Counted from the first letter of the stretch, positions 14,407 through 24,144 are shown. The stretch is 64,000 nucleotides of DNA from a virus (IMGVR_UViG_3300042484_000849:1-64000); one strand, 5' to 3'. Program-made: numbers and translations. The notes: generated from the sequence alone by a model not told the origin.

Positions 14407-14796
14407 ATGGCTAATTCTAATCAAACTTTCAAAGTCGCTGGTATTACTATTCACAATGGTAACGCTAAAGTTCGTTTCACCGATGACATGGTCCGTCGTA
14501 TCAAGCAATTCACTAAAGGTGGTGCTAGTCGTGTGGAATTTGTTGAACTACCTTCAGAAATGACAAAAGTAGAAGCATTAAAATATCTTGCTACTCTATC
14601 TGAGTTTGCTAGTGCAAGTGATCAGGCAACTATTGCTGATACACTTGAAGATAAAACTAAAGAAGCAAGTAAAGGTGAAGTTAAAGTAAAAGCTTCTAAA
14701 ACAAAGCCTAGTATTGATGTTATCAAAGCACGTGCTAAAAAAGCAAAAGTGTCCGCAGAAGATATTCTTGCGGCAGTTGAAGACGCTCCACTCTAA
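14407..14796 (+). CDS. Small phage protein with Lys-rich C-terminal half
   Basis: A 129-residue protein: a beta-rich N-terminal half (FKVAGITIHNGNAKVRFTDD), a helical middle, then a Lys/Ala/Ser-rich linker and a short helical end resembling an H-NS-like or SAP-like tail (DVIKARAKKAKVSAEDILAA). DNA binding is conceivable, but no family is recognised. It has its own promoter. Confidence 0.65.
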   Translation: MANSNQTFKVAGITIHNGNAKVRFTDDMVRRIKQFTKGGASRVEFVELPSEMTKVEALKYLATLSEFASASDQATIADTLEDKTKEASKGEVKVKASKTKPSIDVIKARAKKAKVSAEDILAAVEDAPL

Positions 14797-14801
14797 TTAA
14801 T

Positions 14802-14815
14802 AGGGCTTCGGCCCT
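14802..14815 (+). terminator. Hairpin after gene at 14407
   Basis: AGGGC TTCG GCCCT stem-loop with a UUCG tetraloop but no U-run. It may be a weak terminator or a 3' stability hairpin. Confidence 0.4.
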
Positions 14816-14821
14816 TATACT

Positions 14822-15034
14822 ATGAACTTAAATCTATCTACATTCCGTCGCTCGTTTAACCCTCGTAGAGAATTTAATCCTGCAGATAGAAAAGATTTGC
14901 TAGAATTTAAATTCTTTAAGAAACATGGTAAATGGAAAACAGGGTGTCCTTTCTTTTTAGAGGATCCGTTTGTTGAGATTCCAGCAATGTGTGAAAGTAA
15001 ATTCACAAACTATATGCTAGAGAAGATGAAATAA
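14822..15034 (+). CDS. Small basic orphan protein
   Basis: A 70-residue protein (MNLNLSTFRRSFNPRREFNP...) rich in Arg, Lys and Phe. It begins just past a UUCG hairpin, without an obvious ribosome site, and ends at a strong terminator. KTGCPFFLEDPF is its most distinctive stretch. Not recognised. Confidence 0.55.
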   Translation: MNLNLSTFRRSFNPRREFNPADRKDLLEFKFFKKHGKWKTGCPFFLEDPFVEIPAMCESKFTNYMLEKMK

Positions 15035-15058
15035 AAAAGCCCCTATTGGGGCTTTTTT
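15033..15058. terminator. Bidirectional terminator
   Basis: AAAAAAGCCCC TATT GGGGCTTTTTT. It separates the + strand early block from the minus-strand fibre genes. Confidence 0.9.
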
Positions 15059-15060
15059 AA

Positions 15061-15909
15061 TTATAAATCACCTGTGTTTGTTGAAGGGAAGGCTCTGGTA
15101 ATGCCAGAAGTGCCAGCCCAAATGATACGTACTGCACCTCCTCCGTCTGTTCCAAAAGAAGAGCCAACACCACCACCGCCATAATTGCCACCAACTAGAA
15201 GGCTAGCACCAATAGTTCCATTACTGCCGGGATTACCATTTACTCCGGGAGCACCACCAGTACCACTTGAGGCTTCTCCAAATATTCCTGTGCCTCCACC
15301 TGAAGCGCCGTTTGTACTTCCACTTCCAGGATACCCGCCACCACCACCAGCGCCACCACCAGCACCAGAAGCTCCAGAAGCTCCTGCATTTCCACCAGCA
15401 CCGCCAGCACCTGAATATCCACCAGCACCGCCGCCACCTGCTCTTGAAACTGAACCAAGTATAACCGTACCACTTGCCCCACCTGCCCCGCCAGTGCCAT
15501 AAATAACTACTCCGCCGGCCGCGGCAGTTCCTATAACTGAACCAGTAGCTCCTCCACCCGCCATACAACTTGTAGAATTAAAACTACTGTCTCCGCCGTT
15601 TGCGCCACCGAATGACACGCCTACTGCACCGACAACAACCGTATAAGAATTTCCGGGAGCAACTGTAATATTATTAGCGTAAGCTAAAGCACCGCCCGCG
15701 CCCCATTGAAAAGCATTATTTACAGCTACTGCGCCCCCTCCGCCGCCGATACAAACTACAGATACAGAAGTTACACCTGCAGGGGCAACCCAAGAATATG
15801 TCCCGGCTGTTGTATAGGCTTGTTGACCAGCTGGAGCTGGAGATGGACCTGGAGCTGGATTTGCAGCGGCCCCGTTCGTACCTATTATTAGAGCTACCAT
15901 ACCACCCAT
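15061..15909 (-). CDS. Glycine-rich tail fibre/adhesin protein
   Basis: A 282-residue protein. After a short hydrophobic, Ala/Pro-rich N-terminus comes YTTAGTYSWVAPAGVTSVSV, the entry to a glycine-rich domain with many GGGG runs, ending in GGAVRIIWAG. This pattern is known from tail-tip adhesins and bacterial glycine-rich surface domains. A related domain ends the + strand adhesin at 27790-30057. It overlaps the large fibre gene by one base and is likely a host-recognition tip. High Gly gives locally elevated G+C. Confidence 0.75.
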   Translation of the reverse strand: MGGMVALIIGTNGAAANPAPGPSPAPAGQQAYTTAGTYSWVAPAGVTSVSVVCIGGGGGAVAVNNAFQWGAGGALAYANNITVAPGNSYTVVVGAVGVSFGGANGGDSSFNSTSCMAGGGATGSVIGTAAAGGVVIYGTGGAGGASGTVILGSVSRAGGGGAGGYSGAGGAGGNAGASGASGAGGGAGGGGGYPGSGSTNGASGGGTGIFGEASSGTGGAPGVNGNPGSNGTIGASLLVGGNYGGGGVGSSFGTDGGGAVRIIWAGTSGITRAFPSTNTGDL

Positions 15910-18900
15910 TATGCTACTCCTGCACCGCTAATGAACCAAGTATCACTTGCCACCTTCATTAGTGTAGCCATACCATAAGTACCCACAACTCTGTTACCAG
16001 CGGTTGCGTTGCCTCCCATATACAACGTTACACCCGATGTTGCATTAACTAACACATTACCTGCCGCCTGAACAACAATACTAATTGCTGTACCAGTAGC
16101 AAATGCCACGCTAGCGTTAGTTGGAATAGTCAATGTCAAGTTACCAGCGGTAGTTGAGTAGTAATGTTTACCTGCATCAGTTAATGCAAGTGTAGCATTA
16201 GCTGCCGAAATTTGAGGGACATTCAAATAACCGATAGTAAAACCGTTTGTGTTACCTGAGATGTTACCGGTAGTTGAGATGTTGCCACCAATCACATTAC
16301 CGGCAACACTTATTGTGTTACCATATGTAACTTCTTTGCTAGTAGTATTGTAGAACATTACTTGAGCAATATTAGCTACATCATTGCGAACTGGTGCTAC
16401 TGTGAATGTATTGGCTGTAGTTTGATTTAGCTCAGTGCCAGTAGCATTTAATATGATTGAGTTGCTAGCTTGGTTGGTACCACCAGCAGCAAAACCAACA
16501 GCCACTGCTGAAGCACCTTGATTAGCGTAACCTGCACTTGCACCAATAGCTACTGCTTGAGTACCTTGAGTATTATAACCAGTACTTGCACCAATAGCTA
16601 GTGCATAAGTGCCCTGTGAAGTATAACCAGCAGTGAATCCAATGGCAACTGATAGACCACCTTGAGCATTTGAACCAGCTTCTCGACCAACGCCTACAGA
16701 ATATCCACCTTGCGCGGTGTTCCCAGCTGCAAACCCAATGGCTATTGAACCGGCACCTTGTGATGTATTACCAGCACCTTGACCAAATGCCACAGCATCA
16801 TCAACAGTATCTTTTATTACTGCACCGTTTGTGAGTGTGATGATGCCAGTGCTGATGTTGCCGCCAGTCACATTACCAGTAACACTTAATGTTCCTGCTA
16901 CATTTACGCCAGTTGAAGTAATTACTACTTCATTTGGTGCACCTACTGCTGACAAAGAGATGTTACCGTTACTAGTAATAGTGATGTTTGAGTTACCATT
17001 CTGTAACAAACCGCTATTGATAGTAGTAATGTTACCGGTAGTAATAATTGCAGTTGCAGTACCTAAGTTACCAACATTTGCATTACCTGTAACAGATAGA
17101 CTTGTTAGTGTACCAACACTAGTAATATTAGGTTGTGCATTTGTGTACACTGTACCTGATACTAATGCGTTACCTACTTGCCCTGACACATTACCACCAG
17201 CTAAGCCAGTCAATGCTTGTCCATTACCTATGATATTACCAACGGATACATTACCGGTTGTAGTAATAGTATTGCTACCATAACTAGCCAATAATGTTAC
17301 AACATTACTATCACCGTACACACCGCCGGCTGGAGCCGATGCAAAGACACCATTACCGTAAAGAATATTGCTTGCGTTACCGTCTTTGTTTATTGTAGCA
17401 ATATTACCAATACCACTTACATTAGCTACTGCAACACTGTTAGCCGTTGCGGCAAATGATACTGCACCTGATACATTAGCACCGGCTACGGCATTTGCTG
17501 TGGTAGCAAATGATACTGCACCTGATACATTAGCACCTGCCACTGCGTTTGCTGATGCGGCAGATGTTGCTGAAGCCACAGTGCCACTTACATTAGCACC
17601 GGCTACGGCATTCGCTGTGGTAGCAAATGATACTGCACCAGACACATTAGCACCGGCTACGGCATTCGCTGTGGTAGCAAATGATACTGCACCAGACACA
17701 TTACCGCCGGCAATGCCGGTCAATGCTTGTCCATTACCTATGATATTACCAACACTTACATTTCCTGTAGTAGTAATAGTATTACTGCCGTATGAGGCTA
17801 AAAATGTTGCTACATTACTATCACCATATGAGACAGCAACAGATGCGGCCGCAAATACACCATTACCATATAATATTTGTGATGAATTGCCATTTAAGTT
17901 AATGGTAGAGATATTACCAATACCTGATACGTTTGCTACTGCTACGCTATTAGCAGTTGTTGCGTATGTGACAGCACCAGATACATTAGCACCGGCCACT
18001 GCGTTAGCTGTAGCGGCATAAGTTACTTGCCCTGTTACATTAGCACCAGCTAAGCCAGTTAATGCTTGTCCATTACCAATTATATTACCAACTGATACAT
18101 TACCAGTTGTAGTCATTGTATTACTGCCATAACTTGCTAAGAATGTTGCGACATTACTGTTACCATAACCTCCACCAGCCGGAGCCGATGCAAAGACACC
18201 ATTACCATATAATATGTTACTTAAATTACCATCTAAATTAATTGAAGCAATATTTCCTACTCCGGATACATTAGCTAATGCTACTGCAAAAGCCGTATTA
18301 GCAACATTGGCATTAGGTACAAAACCAGATACATTAGCACCAACCAATGAACTTAATCCACTAGCGTTACCGGTAAATACACCTGTATTAGCAGTAAATG
18401 CCGGTGCAGTAACAGTACCACTAGAATTCAAGGATGTTAATGTACCAACACTTGTGATATTACCTTGTGCGGCTGTTGTTACTGTACCTGCAGTAGTTGC
18501 ACTTGTTGCCGCACCTGTTAACGCACCTGTAAATGTAGTTGCACTCACGTTACCAAATGTGCCATTACCAGTAACTGCTAATGCACCGGTCGTTTTGTTG
18601 AAAGTAAATGCAGAGTTACCACCAAAAGCACCGGCATCATTAAATTGAACTTGGGTGTTAGCACCGCCGGGTGATCCGTTTCCTCCACCGCCCCCGGCTG
18701 CCCAACTTAAATTACCAGTTCCGTCTGTTTGTAAATATTGTCCACCTGTACCACCTGTAATTATTAAATTACTCACAGCACCAAGATTAGCTATAGTAGA
18801 AACATTTAATATGGTTAATGATGCTAATCCAGCAGAACTTATACCACTAGTGTATACAGTACCCGTAACAGTTACATTGCCGGCACCTACTGTACCTGTA

Positions 18901-19295
18901 AATGTTGGTAAAAAGTTAGCAACGTCATCGTTGGTATATTCATTTCCTGAATAGGTGTTAACGTTATATGAATTTACTGTTTGATTAACTGCACTAACAG
19001 AGATAGCTTTATTGCTATTAAATACAGTTACAACATCGGCTGGTTCATTATTAGTTGCTGATGTAATAGTTAATGATGCTCCTGAAACTGTTTGTGTAGC
19101 TTGATTATAGGTTATTGTGTCACCAGACACTTGTGGAGCAATACTTCTAGCTATTGCCGTTCCACCTGAGGTTGCTGAACCTGTACTAGCAGAAACTGTA
19201 GGGGGACTTGTTCTTGCTACTGAGGGTTTTTGTGTTTCTAATGATCTTAATACAGACGGATCAGCTCCACCGATCATTGGGGGTGTTGTTGCCAT
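15909..19295 (-). CDS. Large repetitive tail fibre with YadA-like head repeats
   Basis: A 1128-residue protein, almost free of Cys. It consists of: an N-terminal region (to about 200) before a Gly-rich hinge (AAGGGGGNGSPGG); long NVSG / ATTANAV / ITTTGNVSVGNIIGNGQAL modules repeated several times (about 200-760); about seven 14-16-residue YadA/Hep-Hag-type repeats of the AIGFAAG...QG kind (about 830-940); and a beta-rich C-terminus. YadA-type repeats form left-handed trimeric beta-rolls, so a trimeric fibre is likely. DNA-level repeats suggest variation by recombination. A late-type motif lies upstream at 19322. Confidence 0.85.
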   Translation of the reverse strand: MATTPPMIGGADPSVLRSLETQKPSVARTSPPTVSASTGSATSGGTAIARSIAPQVSGDTITYNQATQTVSGASLTITSATNNEPADVVTVFNSNKAISVSAVNQTVNSYNVNTYSGNEYTNDDVANFLPTFTGTVGAGNVTVTGTVYTSGISSAGLASLTILNVSTIANLGAVSNLIITGGTGGQYLQTDGTGNLSWAAGGGGGNGSPGGANTQVQFNDAGAFGGNSAFTFNKTTGALAVTGNGTFGNVSATTFTGALTGAATSATTAGTVTTAAQGNITSVGTLTSLNSSGTVTAPAFTANTGVFTGNASGLSSLVGANVSGFVPNANVANTAFAVALANVSGVGNIASINLDGNLSNILYGNGVFASAPAGGGYGNSNVATFLASYGSNTMTTTGNVSVGNIIGNGQALTGLAGANVTGQVTYAATANAVAGANVSGAVTYATTANSVAVANVSGIGNISTINLNGNSSQILYGNGVFAAASVAVSYGDSNVATFLASYGSNTITTTGNVSVGNIIGNGQALTGIAGGNVSGAVSFATTANAVAGANVSGAVSFATTANAVAGANVSGTVASATSAASANAVAGANVSGAVSFATTANAVAGANVSGAVSFAATANSVAVANVSGIGNIATINKDGNASNILYGNGVFASAPAGGVYGDSNVVTLLASYGSNTITTTGNVSVGNIIGNGQALTGLAGGNVSGQVGNALVSGTVYTNAQPNITSVGTLTSLSVTGNANVGNLGTATAIITTGNITTINSGLLQNGNSNITITSNGNISLSAVGAPNEVVITSTGVNVAGTLSVTGNVTGGNISTGIITLTNGAVIKDTVDDAVAFGQGAGNTSQGAGSIAIGFAAGNTAQGGYSVGVGREAGSNAQGGLSVAIGFTAGYTSQGTYALAIGASTGYNTQGTQAVAIGASAGYANQGASAVAVGFAAGGTNQASNSIILNATGTELNQTTANTFTVAPVRNDVANIAQVMFYNTTSKEVTYGNTISVAGNVIGGNISTTGNISGNTNGFTIGYLNVPQISAANATLALTDAGKHYYSTTAGNLTLTIPTNASVAFATGTAISIVVQAAGNVLVNATSGVTLYMGGNATAGNRVVGTYGMATLMKVASDTWFISGAGVA
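16490..16800 (-). repeat. YadA-like head repeat block within fibre gene
   Basis: Coding repeats of the form (S/A)(V/I)A(I/V)G-x-x-AG-x(3)QG, about seven units with diverged DNA. Confidence 0.7.
17200..18260 (-). repeat. Long direct repeats within fibre gene
   Basis: The segment coding for GNVSVGNIIGNGQAL, with its flanks (through the ILYGNGVFA segment), occurs three times (around 17200-17420, 17740-17900 and 18080-18260). A related copy lies in the second fibre gene near 22060-22160. Confidence 0.7.
17430..17710 (-). repeat. 54-bp tandem repeats within fibre gene
   Basis: About five units of 54 bp coding for an 18-residue ANVSGAVSFATTANAVAG module. Two adjacent copies (about 17600-17705) are nearly identical; a more diverged unit lies in the middle. 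Confidence 0.8.
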
Positions 19296-19321
19296 TAATG
19301 GTCCTTTAATTGTTATACTAC

Positions 19322-19328
19322 TATTTAT
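19322..19328 (-). promoter_or_regulatory. Late-type promoter ATAAATA
   Basis: Preceded by TATA on the minus strand. It lies about 27 nt before the large fibre gene's ATG (19295), with AAAGGAC between them. Confidence 0.5.
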
Positions 19329-19341
19329 TATAATTTAGAAG

Positions 19342-20175
19342 TTATGGATTGTTAACCGACTTAATGATCCAATAATCACTGCTCATATTAGGTTTGATAA
19401 CATCAAATGGCATGTAGAAGTAACCCTTATCTCCCCAATAAGGTCCCCAACTGTTTCTGACAATAAAGACTTTCTTACGCTTATCATATCCAACAAGCAA
19501 CACAGCATGACCACCTAATAGCTTTTCACGTTTTGTATTTGGATAGGGCATTCTACCTGTTCTAGCAACAGTAGATGACATAAAACTTTGATAAACATGA
19601 AAGCCTATTATAACTGGATAACCATTTGTTAATGCGTCAATACATCCATTAAAATCATTTACTCTTTCGTATCGTGTTACTTTACGATTCAATGCGTCAA
19701 TCTTTGCTTCATTGATTGGTTCTAGTCTAAATTTTCTAATGTTGTACGGCCAATAAGTTTCTAAACTAGCACCATAGTGATTTGTTGCTTTTATACCATC
19801 ACGTATATAAGCACCACTATCATAGTTAACAGTACCCAATAATAGTCGTTCATAGTAATAGATAAACAATCTACTAACATCTGTTGGTTTACCATTACGT
19901 TTGTTTAGTAATTCAATAGCACCCGCAATAGCTTGTCCAGTACAACTTCCCAGATTACCTTGATTTTCAATTGGACTACAATGACTTCTTAAATCAACAA
20001 AGTTAGGATTTGTATTTGCTGTTACTTGATATTTGTAATCTCTTGTATCTGGTCTATCTGTTTTCCATATTAGGTTATATTTGTCAAGTGTCCTAGGTAT
20101 GACTTTTTTGTCAGCAGGCTTATTAAAGGTATGATCCTCAGTTGTGTTTATTATTGAGCGAGGATCTTGTTTCAT
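19342..20175 (-). CDS. Papain-like cysteine protease (C1 family)
   Basis: A 277-residue protein. The catalytic residues are in place: Q72 and C78 in IENQGNLGSCTGQA, H223 in GGHAVLLVGYD and N241 in VRNSWGPYWGDKGYF. Residues 1-55 form a short polar N-terminal segment; no Sec signal is seen. It lies between two fibre genes on the same strand, so it probably matures a fibre or adhesin, or is carried in the virion to cleave a host surface protein. Both roles are inference. C1 peptidases are uncommon in phages. Confidence 0.85.
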   Translation of the reverse strand: MKQDPRSIINTTEDHTFNKPADKKVIPRTLDKYNLIWKTDRPDTRDYKYQVTANTNPNFVDLRSHCSPIENQGNLGSCTGQAIAGAIELLNKRNGKPTDVSRLFIYYYERLLLGTVNYDSGAYIRDGIKATNHYGASLETYWPYNIRKFRLEPINEAKIDALNRKVTRYERVNDFNGCIDALTNGYPVIIGFHVYQSFMSSTVARTGRMPYPNTKREKLLGGHAVLLVGYDKRKKVFIVRNSWGPYWGDKGYFYMPFDVIKPNMSSDYWIIKSVNNP

Positions 20176-20208
20176 AATAATTCCTTAAATTAATGTGAAC
20201 AGTTAGTT

Positions 20209-22578
20209 TTACAGTTTAGTGTAGCCATAATTAACTACTGCTGTGTTACCACTATTGTTAGTGATACCAAATGTAAACACATTAGCCGTGTTACCTAAAT
20301 AAGTATTAACATTGCTGATTGAACCTACTGTGCCAGTAAACTGATTAGGTATTGATGTAAGCACCAACGCATTCCCAACTGCGTAGTACCAACCATATTG
20401 TTCACCTAGTACCGGTACATTTGTATTTGTAACAACAGCAGTCGCAGTATATGTCACGATACCGTTTGGAATATTACCGTTAACCCAGAGTGCATAAGTT
20501 CCATTCAATGGAACACTAATGTTTACTGTATTGACGCCGGGTTCAAGAGTCCAACTACTTGTTATTTTTGTTGCAACATTAGATAAACCGCCACCGTTAC
20601 CGGTAAAGTTGTTGGCTGAAATATTACCAGACGCACTAATATTGCCACCGGCGATGTTGCCAGTACTTGGTTCAACTGTAGCATAGTTTACATATTTTAG
20701 ATTACCATCATATGTCATTATACTCATTGCACCGGTAGAGGTGATATCTTGTGCTACTGTTGGGGCCGGTACGGCTGAAAATATACCGTTACCATACAAT
20801 ACATTGCTTGAACTGCCATCTAAGTTTGTTGCTACGATATTACCAAATGCACTTGAACCATTAGCAAAGTTGATTGCTACTGTATTGCCTGGTAGTGTTA
20901 AATTACCGGTTTCATCAAAATTCCAAAGCTTCACCGTCCCAACATTACCTGAATCAGATTGTGCTTGTAGTACTACCTTGGCAAGATTGTCGCCGGCTCT
21001 GCTAACAGCAACAGCCGCATACTGAGATGCCGCATCAGGATCTACAGTCCATGCCAGTGCCGCAGAACCACTATTACCTTGTCCTTGAACGCTGAATAGC
21101 TTTCCAGAGTCAGCAATGATTCTAGGATACTGAATGTTCCCGTTATAATCAATTGATACACCAATAGGTAGTGTTAAACTGCCATCTGTGCCAAATGTCC
21201 ACATAGCATTACTACTATTACCATCATTGCTGTTGATCACAACATTGCCGGTGTTGGCCAGTTTGACATACAAGTTATCACTGCCCAAGAACAACTCGGT
21301 TGTATACAAGTTTCCACTTGTCATGTGTATATGGTCACCGTCATTCGCTGTTGGATAAATCAATAACTGTTGATTGGCAGTAGTTCCACCTGTTGGTTTC
21401 AAGGCAATAGCACTACCACTAAGTGATTGGTCTGGAATGTTGGTTTCATAAACAACACTATTCAATGGTAGTGTTAAGTTACCAGTTGTGTCAAAGTTCC
21501 AAGTCTTTGTGCCACTGACATTACCGGCCTGTATAGCCACGTTGCCGCCCTGTAAAACAGCGACATTGGCTTCTTCATCTGTACCTAAAATCAAATTGGC
21601 ACCAGCAGCACCGGCTGCCATATGTATATCCGCGGCCCCGGTCAAGTAAATATTTACATATGCGGCAGCATCAGCAGAGTTTGGTTGCAGATTCAAGTTA
21701 CCTGTGCCAATGATATTAACGTCATTGAATGTAACATTACCTGTATTAGCACCACCTGCTACCGCCGCAAATACTCCGTTGCCGTATAACACATTACTAC
21801 TATTACCAGTTAAATTGATAGTAGCAATATTACCTAAACCTGACACATTTGCGGCTGCAACCGCATATGCTGTATTAGAAACATTAGCATTAGCTACAAA
21901 TCCAGAGACATTAGCACCAGCCACACTAAATGCCGTATTAGCAATATTAGCATTAGCTACGAATCCAGAGACATTGGCACCTGCAACCGCAAATGCTGTA
22001 TTAGAAACATTAGCATTAGCTACAAATCCAGAGACATTGGCACCTGCAATATTAGTCAATGCTTGTCCATTACCAATAATATTTCCAACAGATACATTAC
22101 CTGTAGTTGTTATTGTATTAGAACCAAACGCAGATAATAGTGTTACAACATTACTATTACCATATGTAGTAGTATCACTTGCCCAACTTAAAGTACCGTT
22201 ACCGTTAGTAGATAACAATTGTCCGGCTGTACCACCTGCAATATGTAAGTTAGAAACATTACCTAATGTAACATTTGCAGTAGTTGTAAAATTAACTATA
22301 CCCGTTACATTGCTTACGGTTAATCCAGTTAAATTACCCATGCTTGTTATATTTGGTTGAGCATTAGTTAATACAGTATTTGCTGTTGTTGCAGTAGTAG
22401 CTTTAGCGGCAGAAACATAGTTACCTCCGGCACCTGCTAATACAACATTAGCAATATTACCTAATACTGTTTTTTCTGTAGTAGGAGTACCTGCCATATT
22501 AACTACTGGTATAACTGTAGAGCTAGCTAAGTTTGCACCAATATTTGTTAGTTCTGTAATTTTAATTGTCGTTGTCAT
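20209..22578 (-). CDS. Large repetitive tail fibre protein
   Basis: A 789-residue protein with an N-terminal TTTIKITELTNIGANLAS attachment-like segment. It contains ANVSGFVANANVSNTAFAV repeats (about 180-240), GN-rich beta repeats, WNFDTTGNLTLP and MWTFGTDGSLTLP motifs (repeated shaft units), and a C-terminal domain (about 670-789) with WTLEPGVNTVNISVP. It shares repeat modules with the fibre at 15909-19295, so the two are related. Probably part of the same fibre complex; which is proximal is not clear from sequence. Confidence 0.85.
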   Translation of the reverse strand: MTTTIKITELTNIGANLASSTVIPVVNMAGTPTTEKTVLGNIANVVLAGAGGNYVSAAKATTATTANTVLTNAQPNITSMGNLTGLTVSNVTGIVNFTTTANVTLGNVSNLHIAGGTAGQLLSTNGNGTLSWASDTTTYGNSNVVTLLSAFGSNTITTTGNVSVGNIIGNGQALTNIAGANVSGFVANANVSNTAFAVAGANVSGFVANANIANTAFSVAGANVSGFVANANVSNTAYAVAAANVSGLGNIATINLTGNSSNVLYGNGVFAAVAGGANTGNVTFNDVNIIGTGNLNLQPNSADAAAYVNIYLTGAADIHMAAGAAGANLILGTDEEANVAVLQGGNVAIQAGNVSGTKTWNFDTTGNLTLPLNSVVYETNIPDQSLSGSAIALKPTGGTTANQQLLIYPTANDGDHIHMTSGNLYTTELFLGSDNLYVKLANTGNVVINSNDGNSSNAMWTFGTDGSLTLPIGVSIDYNGNIQYPRIIADSGKLFSVQGQGNSGSAALAWTVDPDAASQYAAVAVSRAGDNLAKVVLQAQSDSGNVGTVKLWNFDETGNLTLPGNTVAINFANGSSAFGNIVATNLDGSSSNVLYGNGIFSAVPAPTVAQDITSTGAMSIMTYDGNLKYVNYATVEPSTGNIAGGNISASGNISANNFTGNGGGLSNVATKITSSWTLEPGVNTVNISVPLNGTYALWVNGNIPNGIVTYTATAVVTNTNVPVLGEQYGWYYAVGNALVLTSIPNQFTGTVGSISNVNTYLGNTANVFTFGITNNSGNTAVVNYGYTKL

Positions 22579-22596
22579 TTTTATTTCCTAATATCT

Positions 22597-23217
22597 TTAA
22601 GCAAATATTGTACCGTTATTACCTATACAAAACCACTTATTTGTTATATATTGTAAGGTGCATCCATCACCGATATTATCAAATGTTATGGTACCTGTAC
22701 CTGAACTTTGCCATCCTGCATTGGTTACGGTGATAACCATATCACCACCGTCAGCCACCATCATAAAAGTTTTTATTTGTCCTGTAGTACCGGCTCCTAA
22801 AGTAGCTGTACTAGCTACAGATGTGCTAAAGTAACTAGCAGTAACTGCTAAGTTTACAGATGACCCTGTTGTTAAATTCTCACTACCACTCAATAATAAT
22901 TGACCAGTTACCGATACATTTGCAGGTAAATCTACAGTCAATGTTCCTGTAGTAGTTAATGGGCTCCCAGTAATAGTTAAATTATTACTAGTTAAAGCTA
23001 CATTGGTCACGCCTGTATTATTTATATTTACCGTACCTGTCGTAGCGTTGGCTGTAATAGTTACGCCATTTCCGGTAAATGTATTGTATGGGCTAGCAGA
23101 CGTAAATAACGTTGCAAAGTTATCTTTTGTCTTATTAAATGCTGTGTATAGGCTGTCGCTACCGGTAGATTCGTTTTGTAATCCAATATTAATTACTTGT
23201 AGTCCTGAAATTGCCAT
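22597..23217 (-). CDS. Tail fibre or fibre-connector protein
   Basis: A 206-residue protein. The N-terminus (ISGLQVINIGLQNESTGSDSLYTAFNKTKDNF) resembles the conserved start of T4-like fibre/baseplate-linker proteins; the rest is Thr/Gly/Asn-rich beta with a C-terminal TNKWFCIGNNGTIF end. First gene of the fibre unit, with a late-type motif at 23235 and an AAGGAT ribosome site. Confidence 0.7.
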   Translation of the reverse strand: MAISGLQVINIGLQNESTGSDSLYTAFNKTKDNFATLFTSASPYNTFTGNGVTITANATTGTVNINNTGVTNVALTSNNLTITGSPLTTTGTLTVDLPANVSVTGQLLLSGSENLTTGSSVNLAVTASYFSTSVASTATLGAGTTGQIKTFMMVADGGDMVITVTNAGWQSSGTGTITFDNIGDGCTLQYITNKWFCIGNNGTIFA

Positions 23218-23234
23218 AATTTAATCCTTATTAT

Positions 23235-23242
23235 GTATTTAT
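23235..23242 (-). promoter_or_regulatory. Late-type promoter ATAAATAC
   Basis: Minus-strand ATAAATAC 18 nt before the ATG at 23217, with AAGGAT between. Fits a late promoter for the fibre unit. Confidence 0.6.
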
Positions 23243-23266
23243 CAATAAGGACTAAATGTAATATCA

Positions 23267-23593
23267 TCAGGTTGGACTAAAACTTGACCCGCATCCGCAT
23301 GTTGTTGCCGCATTAGGATTACTAATTTTGAACTGAGATCCACTCAAATCTTCAACATAATCTATGCTGGCATTCTGTAAATATTGTGCTGAAATACTAT
23401 CTACTAACATACTTAATGATCCTGCAGGTATCTCAAAATCATCTTCATTTTGTTCTTCATCTATGGTAAAACCATACTGCATTCCACTACATCCACCACC
23501 TTGAACAAATACACGAATCCTAGCTTTTGGATTGTTTTCTTCAGCTAAAATATCAGCTATCTTTATAGTAGCATTTTCTGTTATTTCTATCAT
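23267..23593 (-). CDS. A-type iron-sulfur carrier (IscA/ErpA-like)
   Basis: A 108-residue protein with the three conserved cysteines: C35 in [11 protein letters not shown], and C99 and C101 in TTCGCGSSF. The [14 protein letters not shown] and [11 protein letters not shown] blocks are diagnostic of the HesB/IscA family. These proteins bind a [2Fe-2S] or [4Fe-4S] cluster or iron and pass it to apo-proteins. It overlaps the superoxide dismutase gene by 4 nt (ATGA), suggesting joint production, possibly to protect or repair Fe-S clusters during infection. Confidence 0.9.
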   Translation of the reverse strand: MIEITENATIKIADILAEENNPKARIRVFVQGGGCSGMQYGFTIDEEQNEDDFEIPAGSLSMLVDSISAQYLQNASIDYVEDLSGSQFKISNPNAATTCGCGSSFSPT

Positions 23594-24144
23594 AAACTCT
23601 TACCCCACCTTGTGTTAATTACATTCCAATTGATGATTTTCCACTGCTCTTTTAGATACTTTTGCTTATCACTGCCATAGTCTAATATCCAAGCGTGTTC
23701 CCATCTATCAACTAATAGCAATATATCATTACGTACTTCATGGTTCTTGATTGTTTTAATCTTACCATCATATGCTAAATATACCCAACCTGATCCCTCT
23801 AACTTCATGAATTCAGTTTCAAACTGTGACTTCATGTTATCATAGTTACCGTAATGTTTGTTGATAAAGCCCATCATAGGACCATTTGGATTGTTTTTGT
23901 TTCTTACTTCACGGAATTGGGGGAATAATGTGTTATGTAAGAAGGCACCCGCATAGTTAAAGTCTTTGTCACCCTCACCCTTGTTATAGCGTTCAGCATA
24001 GCCTTTAGCTAGTTTATCATAATGTAGGTCTAGTGTGTCCTGACTTAATACAGGTTTAACCTCACTCGCAGTGAAGTTTAGTGGTATGATTTCTATATCT
24101 TGAGGTTTAGCCTTGTCCTCAAGTAATTGAATTATATCTCTCAT
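23590..24144 (-). CDS. sodB: Fe/Mn superoxide dismutase
   Basis: A 184-residue protein with all four metal ligands: H41 (LDLHYDKL), H70 (AFLHNTLF), D146 and H150 (VDRWEHAW), then [19 protein letters not shown], typical of the C-terminal Fe/Mn-SOD domain. It converts superoxide to peroxide and oxygen. Size is close to host enzymes (about 190-200). The metal (Fe or Mn) cannot be set from sequence. The ATG lies 6 nt after an ATAAATA motif, so the mRNA is predicted leaderless. The symbol reflects the family only. Confidence 0.9.
   Translation of the reverse strand: MRDIIQLLEDKAKPQDIEIIPLNFTASEVKPVLSQDTLDLHYDKLAKGYAERYNKGEGDKDFNYAGAFLHNTLFPQFREVRNKNNPNGPMMGFINKHYGNYDNMKSQFETEFMKLEGSGWVYLAYDGKIKTIKNHEVRNDILLLVDRWEHAWILDYGSDKQKYLKEQWKIINWNVINTRWGKSL

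Noticed and set aside
17430-17710. Regular DNA repeats as a CRISPR array
   Set aside because: Units are contiguous, in frame and coding for an 18-residue module; there are no unique spacers.
17368-18021. Long + strand open frames across the fibre genes (also 16831-17283, 18214-18648, 21704-22360)
   Set aside because: They mirror the repeated codons of the minus-strand fibres and have Pro/Ala/Thr-rich low-complexity products with no start signals.
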